NCBI RefSeq assembly: GCF_000003605.2
Contig: NW_003116454.1
Span: 867,963 to 906,671, forward strand
Source: Saccoglossus kowalevskii
Taxonomy: Eukaryota; Hemichordata; Enteropneusta; Harrimaniidae
Reading direction: 5' to 3'
DNA: 38,709 nucleotides
The translations under genes and the position numbers were made by a program. The notes under the pieces are model-generated. The model was not told the origin of the DNA. It ran no database searches and was given only the letters and a program-made list of their open reading frames with translations. The first letter of the stretch is position 1; each line of letters begins with the position of its first letter. This document shows positions 1-11,013 of this stretch, one piece after another.

Positions 1-386
1 AGGGCGGTAAAGGTAGGTCGGGAGAGGCGGTACCAAGAGGTCGGGTGTGGCTGTGCAGGGAGGTCAAGGAGGCAGAACAGGGAGGTCTGGTGCGGCGGTG
101 TAGGGAGGTCGGTAGAGGCCGTGCATGAGGTTGGAGGAGGCGGTGCAGAGAGGTAGGGTGTGGCGAGGCAGAGAGGTCGGGAGTGGTGGGGCGGAGAGGT
201 CGAGAGAGGCGGTGCAAGGAGGTCGAAAGAAGCGGTACCGAGAGGTCGAGTTTGGCGGTACCGAGAGATCATGTGTGGCAGTGCAGAGAGGTCGGAAGAA
301 GTGGTGCAGGGAGGTCGGGAGAGGCGGTAATGGTAGGTCGGGAGAGACGGTACCAAGAGGTCGGGTGTGGCGGTGCAGCAATGTGT
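1..386. repeat. Minisatellite, about 23-bp units, purine-rich on + strand
   Basis: The plus strand is a run of diverged units resembling GAGGCGGTGCAGAGAGGTCG, repeated about every 22-23 bases. There is higher-order structure: the stretch at 1-58 recurs at 321-378 with only a few changes, an offset of 320 bases or about 14 units. The repeat makes long open frames on both strands (for example 147 codons on the minus strand at 64-507), but these are Pro/Leu/Arg-rich products of the repeat and show no domain. The array runs off the left edge of the window, so its full length is unknown. Confidence 0.9.
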
Positions 387-466
387 GCATGTCAGCAAGG
401 TAGTGATGATCAAGCTGTCTGTATTCTGACGAACTGTTCATTCTAAACTTTAGTCTGACCATTTCA

Positions 467-903
467 GTGTTTTGAAAACTTGGGTAAAGACATATCATTT
501 GGCACATTGTCTTATTTAGTTACTGAGATATTGAAGAAAAACGAATTTTTAGTAATGGCGGTCACTAATTTGCATACTTATTAGGACTATTTAATACTGA
601 TTAGATCAAAAATGGTCTTTTTCATATTCCCTGGCCTAAACCTAGATAGACATCCGATTTGACACGTTTACTTACTTAGTTACAGAGATATTTGAGAAAA
701 ACTATTTTTCAGTAATGGCGGCCGCTAATTTGCATATTTATGAGGATTGTGTAATGCTTATTAGATCAAAAATGTTTTCATAATATTCCTTGACCCTGAA
801 AACATAGGTATTGACGCTTCATATGTACTATTTACTTGCCTAGTTATGAGGATATGAAAGAAAATCTAAAATTGGCGGCCATTTTTTTTATGCAAATTAG
901 ACC
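467..903. repeat. Tandem repeat, about 160-bp unit, 2.7 copies
   Basis: Three successive units share an ordered set of motifs: TTAGTTACNGAGATAT, AGTAATGGCGG, CTAATTTGCATA, GATTAGATCAAAAATG. The GGCGG core sits at 557, 717 and 874, giving spacings of 160 and 157. The units are clearly diverged, and the third is truncated after GGCGGCCATTTTTTTTATGCAAAT. The GGCGGCCATTTT plus TTTGCAT pairing is a look often seen in dispersed animal repeats, so this may be an internal satellite of a non-autonomous element. No coding potential was seen. Confidence 0.85.
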
Positions 904-2254
904 TTTACAAACTCAAAATTTCGCTTGAAAACCAGGCTTATCGGATTCAGCACACCCGAATTATGATAAAATGTCTGGTTCCCGACTTTTACCCAAAAAT
1001 GCTCCTTGACCTGTTTTAGGGGCTTTTTTTCTGAATTTCCACTAGACTACAATTTAAAATAGGAGACTCGGGTCAATGATGTCATATATTTTGATTGCCA
1101 ACAACGCTTAGCTCAGCATATTCCAAGGTATTTCACAATCACCATGCCACTGTCTGGGACATACCATTATGCCACAGGGAGAGACAGGATGTATGTATCT
1201 CAAATTATGCTGACAACACAATCCAGTGACTGTATCAGTAGTCTAAAAACATGTGCAATGGGTTGTTGCAAAGTATCCAAACATGTGTGCATTTCATTCA
1301 CACATCAAGGGCTCTGTTTTTTTTAAAGTACTTTTCACTTCTGATTTATGTCACAATATTATAAATGTCACGCATTGTTCGAGGCCTTTATTAATAATGA
1401 CAATTCAATATTACTCAATATTCAATATTACTGTGTTGCGATATTGTGAGACAAGGCTTCAATCATTCAACTGCTCTACGATCTTCTGCTATTAGCGGTG
1501 CCCTCCAAATAACAGCATTCTTCGGCAAGCAAGACTCCTGTATCTCTTCGTTTTTGTGCTGCAATAAACCATCGACTGTCATAATTTTCATATCCTAAAA
1601 CTGTGAGTCATCACCAATGCACACTTCACTAGGCAATCCCCTATTTTAGTGAAATTATTCATTGTATTATTATGTGCTTTGTTTCTTGAAATTATTAAAA
1701 CCAGGAGCTTTAACTTGATATTTTGGTGTATGTGTATTTCATTTCCAGTACTATTTTGTCTACCTCATTCTAGCAGTGAAAGAATCCCCTGTCCAATATG
1801 AGCAAATCTCAATAGAAATGCTTCCATATTGCTCAGGCTGAAACTCGCTTGTCATTTTATATTTGAGAAGAATCATACTGAATAGTGGGTAAAATATTGT
1901 TTATTGTGTAGTTGCAATGACTGTATAAATTTAGACAAAATGTGTAGTTTCTATTAACACAGATTTAAAATTATGTGGACGACAATAATACGTTTTTTTA
2001 AATATTACACACCAGTCAACACACAATCTGAACCCTCTGGAATATGTATTCAACTTGTGATTATAGTCTTGGAAGTGATTGCAAAAATGCAGCAAGATAG
2101 TAAAGGCACATAATTCAATTGTAGTCATGTCTGCTATTATGTGTATGAACGATGACGAATTAAGTATATCATGTTCGATGCAATCATCTTCTCTATTCAT
2201 CCAATCCCACACTATAATGCGTGCAATGTCGTCAATGAGATATGGGAGTAATTC
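904..2254. other. No gene recognised
   Basis: AT-rich sequence with only short open frames (60-115 codons) that lack recognisable domains. Nothing supportable was found on either strand. Confidence 0.6.
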
Positions 2255-3220
2255 CTGGGGGTTCAGGCTGAAATACAATATGTAGTGATTTCATGTTTCG
2301 TCTGATATTGTTGTGTTACTCTAATTAAATATATTTTCCAGAGTATGTACCAGTCAATTTTAACAGCCTATCACGCAATTTTACTTAGCCTCAATCCACG
2401 TAAATATTCTATTCCATTTTACACAGGAATAATTGGGAGTGGTATATATGAGGGATTGTCAAAAGAGAAAATTAATATATATATCCTTCTTTTGAATCGT
2501 TAGGAATTTCTGTTTTAGTATACTGCTTTGCAAATGATGAATTTGTATGCTGTGTTTTTAATGTGTTTAATGTGTTTTTAACCGAAACTCCCCTAATGGT
2601 TTGACTCAAGGAAGTGTAATGCCTACTTTCCATATTTCATTTTCAGTGGATAAGTAACAACGCACCACGTGATTCGTTTGAATACAATGGTGAAAGCAGT
2701 GATTTGTGTTCTCTAAGGGGATAATTTGTTCACCGATTTAATTTTTGGCGGTGACGGAGGACTGTATTTGTACTGAACATGCAATATGTAGCGTTCTCCT
2801 GGGAGGCCCAGCAATGCTGCAGTATCATACTTTTAGGTGAAGAATGGAATGCTCTCCTTATTTAATGAATTATAAACTGCCCGATGTTTATTTTATTTTT
2901 AAAATGGTGCTTCTGCAGTGAAGTTGAAAGTAATTTCCCGGTTGCTGAAAGAATTATTCACATTTCTCGTGGGTGAGGAGAAAAGAATATAATAGCTATA
3001 CCGGCATATCGCGCGACGGTAAGATTTTTGACATACAATGATGCAATATCTGGTATACTCGTTTAAACGCGAGGTAATTTCATCGGAAGATTCTGTGAAG
3101 TGTATGCGAGTGTTCTAACGAACGATTTACATTTAATCACTGTGTTAGTATGAGCCTATCGTATCCCGGATCTACCTCTCACATCTTTACAATTTACAAA
3201 CATTTTGCTGTGAAGCAGGC
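2255..3220 (+). repeat. Dispersed ~1-kb repeat, copy 1
   Basis: This block is collinear with 9958-11013 in the same orientation. Shared landmarks include ACAATATGTAGTGATTT or its one-base variant near the start, TTACACAGGAATAATTGGGA, TTTCTGTTTTAGTATACTG, GATTCGTTTGAATACAATGG, GCAATATGTAGCGTTCTCCT and a distal block around GCGAGTGTTCT. The copies differ by many substitutions and small indels, and by a 24-bp inversion at 2387-2410. There is no coding capacity, so this is probably an old non-autonomous element or a segmental duplication. Ends are approximate. Confidence 0.85.
2387..2410 (-). repeat. 24-bp segment inverted relative to copy 2
   Basis: This segment begins AGCCTCAATCC and ends ATATTCT. 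It is the reverse complement, with one mismatch, of 10244-10267 in copy 2, while the bases on both sides (TTTTACT before, ATTCCATTTTACACAGG after) stay collinear. The orientation flipped without loss of sequence. Confidence 0.9.
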
Positions 3221-6200
3221 ACCGTAAATAGTTTATCTCAGAAGGAAAATATTCATATAATATTACGACCAATGATTGGAAAATTGTAGGTCAAGTGTTC
3301 TATATGGCGAACATCTATTAATATTATTTTGTCATACCCCAGTGCGGGAGGAAGCAGGCCGTGCCAGAGGTTCGACATCCATCATTTCAAAGGTAAATTG
3401 AATAACTTTTTTTTCTGCGTTTAACTTTGTTTATATGCTATAAAATGTATAGTATAACACTTTCGTCTCTATGCTGATGTGATTTTCATGGGACGAAGTA
3501 AAACGAATTTTTACGAAAGTTTTTGTTTTGGCAAAGTGGCCCCAGCTCACTGGATACGCCAGACTTTGCCATATGTGTTTTGGGTCTATTTGTTTTGTGT
3601 ATTCTACAATATACGTATACTGTGCATACATATAGTTCATTCCATGTCGCCAGTGCCTTTTTCAATGATAATATTTGTAATGATCACGGGTAAGTTCGCA
3701 GCATCGGATCGAAATACAAAAAATATATGTACTTATGAGTTGATATTCGTACGTCAAGTTTGCACGTGTTTGAGCCATGTGGCTCCATCCCACAGGTCAT
3801 AGGCGAATTAGCAGGCTCCTACGAGTCAGATTCAGGCCTCCGGCAAGAACAAGGAGAAGCGCTCGATTATTGAATTATTGTTTCACTTATTTTTACATCG
3901 GTTTATACGTGTAGATTAATTATCCGGATTTGCAACGGCGCACTCCAACACATAGAAATATACTATTATTGTTTGGCTTTGGACGTTCCCTGGGGCATCA
4001 AGTGAAATATTTCAGTAATATGATTTACCAGACAGCCTGTCTTTCTGTTAGGCGGCAGTGATAAGTATAGTTAAGGTATCTTTTCCTTATTCTGGTATAT
4101 AACCATTGTTACACCCACTATGTGCAATGTGGCAGTGATATGCATTCATCAGTTTGGATATGCGCAAACAATAGAGTTATTGAACCTACAAGTGGTAGTA
4201 TTGTATAGCAATACAACTAGTAATGTGTAAGTGATGTTTCTTTTTTATAACAGTAATCATTACATATTTCCAAATTACATGTGTTGAAGTATATTACTAG
4301 ATATTCATCATTTGTTGTCCTTTTATATTACTAATTACAAGGAACAGTAACAAGTTTGCATATACACCAGTAAGCAAGAGAACAATTTACCGGTCATTTT
4401 GTTATTTTTCCAGGGGGTATGTTTTTACATTTTGCAGATTTGTCCGGAGGTATGTTTATTTGGTGTTTGGGTCAAACACAAATTCGTTCGCACGTGTTCA
4501 AACAATCATATTGTGGCGTGTAAACTTGTTTATATCATGGCACACTTCATAAAATGTTGACTAGCCAGAAGTGACGTACATGAATGTTGGTAGAGATAAG
4601 CTTGTTGAGGCTAAGTCACTGTTGGAAAATTAAATCAACGAGATTTTGGACTGGTATTCCAGTCATATCAAACGACCTTCCTACTGTAGTTACACATTAT
4701 ATAAACAATAACATATGCAATACTAACGACCACCTTGAATACATTTTCTTTGTATATATACATCCATCCCAATTTTTCGGCCGATGACAATACAACGTTC
4801 AAAATTTGGCGGCCCTCACTGATGCAGTAAAGATTGAAATATCTTTTTCATCGAAGTTTATGTAGAATTCAATAACTTGTGCTCTGTAAACATCATCACT
4901 GTGGTGATCACATTTTAGATCACAGAAGACACATTGTAAGCAGGAAGCTGTAGAATGCTCAGCTACACAGCTTGTAATAAACTTACCAAATAAAACTCAC
5001 AGAACCGTGACAAGTCTGACTAATGCCCGTCACACATGCTATAACACAATAAAAAAAAAGAACCTCGCAAAGCATAATGACAGATTGGTTGGATATTTGA
5101 TCTCTATGCACATTAATATTTCTGTTAAAATTTCTGCATCTCTACATAGTGTTCAGTCGTTGTTAGTGTTAGGTCAGGGACTGTACAATATCTGATGTTG
5201 GTGGCATACTCCTGTTCACTGCGCCGTGCCTCATTACTGTGTCGCATACCATACAAAAAATATATGACCAGACCTGGGGAAAAGTAGAACAATCTTTAGG
5301 AACACAATAATATTATTAATAATACGTTTTGAATGAGAAATTGTGTATTATTGAGGCTGCACAGATAATGTTCACATTTAGTTACTCGTACCATAATGTT
5401 AAACACGCACTTCAAACCAGCATACAAAATAATTCACATCTAAATAGCACATTACACTCTATACTGGTATTCTAAGCATCAGATGATACATTTCAAAATG
5501 ACAAAGCACTTAAATTCTCAAAGATCTGCACACGATGTTTTGCGAGTGCTGTCCCTCCCTCTCAGAATGCACATCTTGTCAGTGAAATAGAATGGTATTT
5601 TCTGTCAGACCTATGACGTCATTTCGAAGTATGGACAAAGTCCTTCAATGTGACAATAGGTACGTAAATTTCAATTGAATTACATTGTATTATTTCGTGA
5701 TTAAAATAATGTTACTAACCTGGAAACCAACCTGTCATTATTTAACAACTAGATTCACAAATTATAAACATGAATTCTATTGTATTATGCAAATTTGTTC
5801 TGTAAAATGTAATCTTGGTGCCCTCCTTCCCTGTCATGTGATGTAATACTTACCTAAGCCAATCCAGCACAAGAATTGTATCCATGCCACATATGCTGTA
5901 TTCGTCATTAAATAAGTATTGCATAATATACTCAGAGATGGTAGAAAAGGAACGCACGGAACCTTGAAAGACAAACGTAATATAAACCCATCAGTAAGTG
6001 TGTGTGTTAACTAATTTGTGATACAATCCAATGTTTCAATAAGCATTTCTGTAACATATACAAATGATCGGACAAGGGGGATAGGAACGTATGTTTGATT
6101 TAAGTCGTGATAGCCAATTTGTAAAATGACTCTATATCATCGGTAGGTGGTTGCTTAAGATATTACATTAAAAGAATGTTGGAAAGTCAAATTACAAAAT

Positions 6201-7251
6201 GTTTAAATAATACTACTGCATGTAAGACCTTGCTAGGAAGATGTCAAACACGAACTTAAATGTATCATAATTCATGCCTCATAATATACTTGCATACAGT
6301 TCATTTTTCAAACAAATTTTTTTTTGTGTTATTTTTAATAAAATATAGGAGTGTATATGTGGCGAAAAAAACAAGAGTCGTGACCTTTGCAAAGGTCCCT
6401 TTGCTATTAATATTAATGAGCTTTCAATGACATCACTAATTTTAATATCTTTAAATATTTAATATCTCCTTGTTAAATGATACAATGGTGAAATTAGGAA
6501 TAAATAAAATATATAACGTCATGACTGAGTTCCGGTTATTCAATAGTGTATAACACTGAAATTGATAAGCCATTTTGAATCACAACTTTAAACAAATGCT
6601 TGTTAGTGAGTGTAACATAATGTACAATGTACTCAAGCTTTACAATTACGATCAGTCAAGGCATATCTCTTGAACGACATTTCTGTCCGCCAACGCTTTT
6701 TAATCCGATCTTATACAAAAAATAGGGTCTACTTTTGTTCATTGTATGACGAAAATCCAGGTCTCGACATCGAAGAATTTCCTAATTTTAGCTATTTTGA
6801 CCTGGTCTGGTTTTCAATGAATATATGTGCAGATGTGTGGGATAAAATGTATGTACAAAGTTACGTGATTGGTCAGGGCATGTCGGAGATAGGGACCTAA
6901 AACGCCATTCGTGTCGGTCAGTCTGGCTGTTATTTTATGTCACGAAATATATTCATACGTAAACGCAATCTACTTTTGGGATAGCAAACTTCTCGATTTT
7001 GTTGAATTATATGCATAGTAATGGCCGCTATTCAAGCATCTTAAATTTGATCGTGAAACAGCATGGCATGCATATATTTCCCAAGAGGATTGATATGTGC
7101 GTGAAGTCTGAATGTGAACTACTGAAGGATATTTAAGATACAGATGAGGATACGCATGTGTGTCAATTAATAAATTCCAGTTTTCGTCAGAGACGAAGCT
7201 AAATATGACTAGTTATTGTGAAAATGTGACATATCTATCAGGGCTTTATCG
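3221..7251. other. No gene recognised; downstream side of the transporter gene
   Basis: About 4 kb of AT-rich sequence. Because the transporter exon at 7285-8859 ends at a splice donor on the minus strand, this stretch should hold its intron and perhaps its last exons. I looked on the minus strand for the conserved final membrane segments of CAT transporters and did not find them. Small open frames (for example 3479-3802 and 6670-6900 plus strand) have no recognisable domain. A perfect CRE octamer lies at 5614-5621. Confidence 0.5.
6381..6398. promoter_or_regulatory. Everted nuclear-receptor-like half-sites (ER6 layout)
   Basis: TGACCT at 6381-6386 and AGGTCC at 6393-6398 are separated by six bases, TTGCAA. 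The inner 16 bases are a perfect palindrome. The AGGTCA-type half-site in everted order with 6-base spacing matches the known ER6 class of nuclear-receptor sites. Function is inference; a chance palindrome is possible. Confidence 0.25.
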
Positions 7252-7278
7252 CTAGTGTGTAGTTTTATCAACACATGA

Positions 7279-7290
7279 ACCTACCTTAAA
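7279..7290 (-). other. Splice donor ending the transporter exon
   Basis: On the minus strand the exon ends TTTAAG (last base 7285) and the intron starts GTAGGT (7284 downward), a strong consensus donor in phase 0. The open frame would otherwise read ten more codons to a stop at 7252. That tail has no family resemblance, so it is probably intron read-through. Confidence 0.75.
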
Positions 7291-8859
7291 TTTCAGCCTG
7301 GTTTCTTCTTGTTTATGCTTGCAGATCACAGCAAAGCAGAGAACCACAAATAGTCCTAGTACTATTAAAGTAAGGATGAGCCATGGCTTCCACACTTTAA
7401 AGGAATCTGTGCCAAAATTAATAATCGCTGCTAAAATAAACATACCCATAGTCATCAGGATAGTGGCCATTCCAGGAAGCATGCCAGGTTTCAAATTTCT
7501 AAAAATACCAACTGAAAACGTGTCGTTTTGTGTTATGTTAGCCACGTTGAGAGAAGTGTTATGTTCTAGCTGTGGAATGTCTTTATTAGATGGTGTATTG
7601 CCGTTCTCATATGTGATGTTTCCTATAGGTCTATATCGCAGAATTATGACGCTTGTTGATATCATTACATAACCAAATAAACCACCAATTGATCTACATT
7701 GCACTAGGAAATCCGTGTCAACGAAAATGGCTAGAATTGCAGTGAAAGCTCCGCACGTTATTGTGGCAAACACTGGGACCTGGTTACACTGCTCAATCCT
7801 GGCCAATGCAGTGAATAGAAGACCATCCGCAGCCATGGCATATATAATTTTAGAAATACAAATTGTACTAATGAACAGTGTGATACTAACTCCACAAACA
7901 GCACCAATTCCCGCAGCATACTTCGCCCAAAGAAGGCCATGTTGTTGGAATGCATCGGCAAAAGATGCATCCGGATTAATGTTGTAGTAAGGTATCATGA
8001 GAGTCAACGCAGCAGAAACAGTTACATACACCACCACTGCAAAGGTAAGGGATGCACATATAGCAATCGGTATACTTTTCGTTGGATTCAAAGATTCTTC
8101 ACTAGCTGTAGTAATTATTTCAAAGCCAGTGTAAGCGTACACACACGATGCCGCGCCAGCAGCAATTCCAGAAAATCCGTAAGGTGCAAAGCCACCCTGT
8201 GCCTCCCAATTCGTTTTATCCATGAGGTAAAACCCCATGCATACAATAAACAGCATGACACCAATACTAATACATGTAAAAATGGAGGCGACTTTGACGG
8301 AAATATTGATTCCCATTGATAATACAAGTGTGACAATTATTATCAAAAATAATGCTACCAAATCCGGATATTGCGAAAGCGGGGGGTGGTCAATTGATCT
8401 ACCTGTGATGTAATCAATTGTAAAATTGCGTATTTTGAATCTTGTCAGCATGTCCAAGTAACCACTTACGGTGCGTGCTGAAGCCGCATTGCCAACGCAA
8501 ATTTCTAGAACAAAATTCCATCCCACTATAAAAGCCCACATCTCACCTAATGTCACGTATGTGTATATATATGCCGATCCTGTCCGGGGTATCCTGGCGC
8601 CGAATTCAGCAAAACAGATTGCAGCTAGAAGCGTCGGGAAACATGCGATCAAATACGAAATGGAAACAGCTGGCCCAGCTACGTCTTTAGCGACACTACC
8701 AGTCAGTACGTATACACCAGAGCCGAGGATACCACCAATGCCGAGCAATATCAGTTCCCCTATGGAAATGCATCTTTTCAGGGGTGTCTCTGAAGGATTC
8801 AAATTAAGTGTTTTCAAACGAGATATTGTACTAATGTAACTGTGACTATGCTCCGGCAT
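7285..8859 (-). CDS. Cationic amino acid transporter (SLC7/CAT family), main coding exon, 3' partial
   Basis: Integral plasma-membrane transporter of the APC superfamily, SLC7 CAT branch. Family members carry arginine, lysine and ornithine; the substrate of this one is inferred. Counting from the ATG at 8859, 525 codons are open to the splice donor. Family hallmarks in order: ETPLKRC at 24-30; GIGGILGSGVYVLTG at 40-54 (first membrane helix); AEFGARIPRTGSAY at 84-97; GELWAF-like GEMWAFIVGW at 105-114; YAYTGFEIITTASEESLNP at 241-259; IIYAMAADGLLF at 338-349; and a hydrophilic loop at about 408-455 with four NxS/T sequons. Two further hydrophobic segments lie at about 462-482 and 494-512. The frame also stays open upstream of the ATG back to 8907, but without another ATG. 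Vertebrate relatives are about 620-650 residues, so the last two or so helices are missing, consistent with a further exon. Having nearly the whole protein in one exon is unusual for this family in vertebrates. No stops or frameshifts, so it is probably functional. Confidence 0.93.
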
Positions 8860-8899
8860 TGTGTAATTCGTCCGAGTTGTCAAAGGGTCAAAATGTTGT

Positions 8900-8926
8900 T
8901 TCGGCAAACCTGTAACTAAATAATAT
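8900..8926 (-). other. Putative splice acceptor upstream of the transporter start
   Basis: On the minus strand ATTATTTAGTTACAG precedes the exon, with AG ending at 8910 and exon sequence from 8909, about 50 bases before the ATG at 8859. This suggests a spliced 5' untranslated leader. The pyrimidine tract is weak, so the transcript might instead start nearby. Confidence 0.4.
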
Positions 8927-9957
8927 AAATGTTCTTGATTGAATAATAATGCATGTTACCTACACAGAGATTCAGAGTCACTTGTAATGTGAGTTATATA
9001 TTATTATTACTGGTTGGGCACATGTGCATGGAACTGCAGTTTTGCAAGATGGCTATCAAATTCGCTACTTAAAATGCAAAACAGCTAACAGACACCCAAG
9101 CAACGGAAATACAGAGGCGTGGCCAACTAAGACGTTAATCTAAAGAACTTAGGGGGTGCCATTTTGGGTAGGAATTCATCCAACCCTTCACATTGGGCTT
9201 GCCAAAAATATCGCTTTAAAGTTTATATTTATCAAACAAATGTAAGACAAAATGTACTTAAATTTTATCTAAGACGACATTTATTAATAACTTTGGCATC
9301 AAGTGCAAGCAAAAGTAATTCTCATATTCATATGCAATTGCATCTTCTATGCTACGCATGCCCAGTCTAGATTCTCTGTACAGTGCGAAACATAAACGCA
9401 CTTCAGAAACACAGCAGTATTTTGCGCCATTTTCTAGACAAGTTAAATGAATATGCATTTGGTTTCAGCATTTAAGAAATTATTAGCCATGATTCGGTTT
9501 ATAGTGAAATATCAAGAAAGGGAAGCATGCTAAATTTGGTCCTTGTAGGGCTTCGTCTGACCGTAGAAACAGTCACGTCACTGTACAGGACGGACCCTAA
9601 CGTTGCGTGCCAACCTCTATTCGCATTCGGAGCCTGCCCACTAGTAGAACTCCTGAATACAAATTTATCTTTTTAATTCCGGGGTTTCCCCAAACCAATC
9701 TGTCTTGGGATAGTGAACTTGTTTCATTTCCACGGGGAGCACAGGTTTATGAAAATCGATTATATGTATTTTAACAACATTTTGGCATACACATTCTTCT
9801 CATTTCAAATAAATAGTTTATTTTGTGAATTACTACGTTGATTGCGTACATTACTACGTCACATTGTGCATTTATCACCCTATGCTTCAGCGTGGTATTA
9901 GGAGTTTGTTTTCAGGGGTGGTTAATACCTAGATGTGGTGATTCCTAGAATTGCAAT
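8927..9957. other. No gene recognised; contains one arm of a dispersed inverted pair
   Basis: Upstream flank of the transporter exon. No open frame with a recognisable product. Contains the repeat fragment at 9020-9091. Confidence 0.5.
9020..9091 (+). repeat. Dispersed repeat fragment, inverted partner at 12302-12376
   Basis: ACAGTTTTGCAAGATGGC-type core with flanks, from ACATGTGCATGGAACTGCAG to GCTAACAG. It matches the reverse complement of 12302-12376 with scattered differences. The two copies are 3.2 kb apart with different sequence between them, so they are more likely dispersed copies of one repeat than the ends of one element. Confidence 0.75.
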
Positions 9958-11013
9958 AGAGGGTTCAGGGTGAAATGCAATATGTAGTGATTTAATGTTT
10001 CGTCTGATATTGCTGTGCTATTCTGATACTGTAACTAATGCGAGATTTGTTCTGAAATTCTGTTTAGTGTATGCACTCCAGGGATATTTGTAGAAAACAC
10101 CCCTAATTTAAAAGTCACACCAGTTTCACTCCTACTGGGACATCTGCATTCTTGCTTGAATGTGAGCTAATTAAACACATTTTCCAGACCGGCAGAAAAG
10201 TGTGTAACAGCCAATTATAACAGCCCGTCACGTGGTTTTACTCAGAATATTTATGTGGATTGAGGCTATTCCATTTTACACAGGAATAATTGGGAGTGGA
10301 ATATGTGAGGGATTGTGTCAAAAGAGATGTGTATACTGAAAAGTAATATCTATCCTTTTTTTGCATCGCTGAGCATTTCTGTTTTAGTATACTGGTTTGC
10401 AAATGTTGAATTTGTATGCTGTGCAATGTGTTGTTTCACCGACACGTTTCTAATGGTTGAATCCCCGGTTTGACTCAAGGAAGTGTAATGTAGGCCTACT
10501 TCCCATATTTCATTTTCCGTGGGAGAATGTCACATCACACTACGTGATTCGTTTGAATACAATGGTGAAAGCAGTGATATATTTTCTCAAAAAGGGATAA
10601 TCTATTCACCGATTTCATTTTAGCGGGTCGGTGAACTGTGTCATAGAGAGGGTTTGTACTAAACGTGCAATATGTAGCGTTCTCCTGGAAGACACAGCAT
10701 TGCTGCAGTATTATATTATTAGGTGAATAACGAAATGCTCTTCTAATTTAATTAATTATAAACTGTCCAATGTCACAAGATTATGTCAACGTAGGCAGAT
10801 CATTCGTCAAGCTGGTATAGTTCTTATTTATTTTCATCATCACAAGCGTCTAAGCTAGACCGTAAAACTGCACATTAATGTTGTAGTAATGAATTATTTG
10901 CGAGTGTTCTGGCGAACGATTGACATTTAATCATTGTGTTAGTAGGAGCATATTGTAGCCCTAAATTGTGACTCTCACATCTTCACGATTTACAAATATT
11001 TTGCCGTGAATCA
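9958..11013 (+). repeat. Dispersed ~1-kb repeat, copy 2
   Basis: Direct-orientation partner of 2255-3220, with the same order of landmarks but a longer left part (extra sequence around 10030-10165) and several indels. With copy 1 it brackets the transporter gene at a distance of about 7.7 kb. Ends are approximate. Confidence 0.85.
10244..10267 (+). repeat. 24-bp segment inverted relative to copy 1
   Basis: Runs from AGAATATTTATG to GATTGAGGCT. It is the reverse complement of 2387-2410 with one mismatch, inside otherwise collinear flanks. Confidence 0.9.

Noticed and set aside
64..507. 147-codon minus-strand ORF in the minisatellite
   Set aside because: Its Pro/Leu/Thr-rich text follows the 23-bp repeat; long frames occur on both strands there and no domain is present.
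1931..2278. 115-codon minus-strand ORF
   Set aside because: No recognisable family and it runs into the non-coding dispersed repeat.
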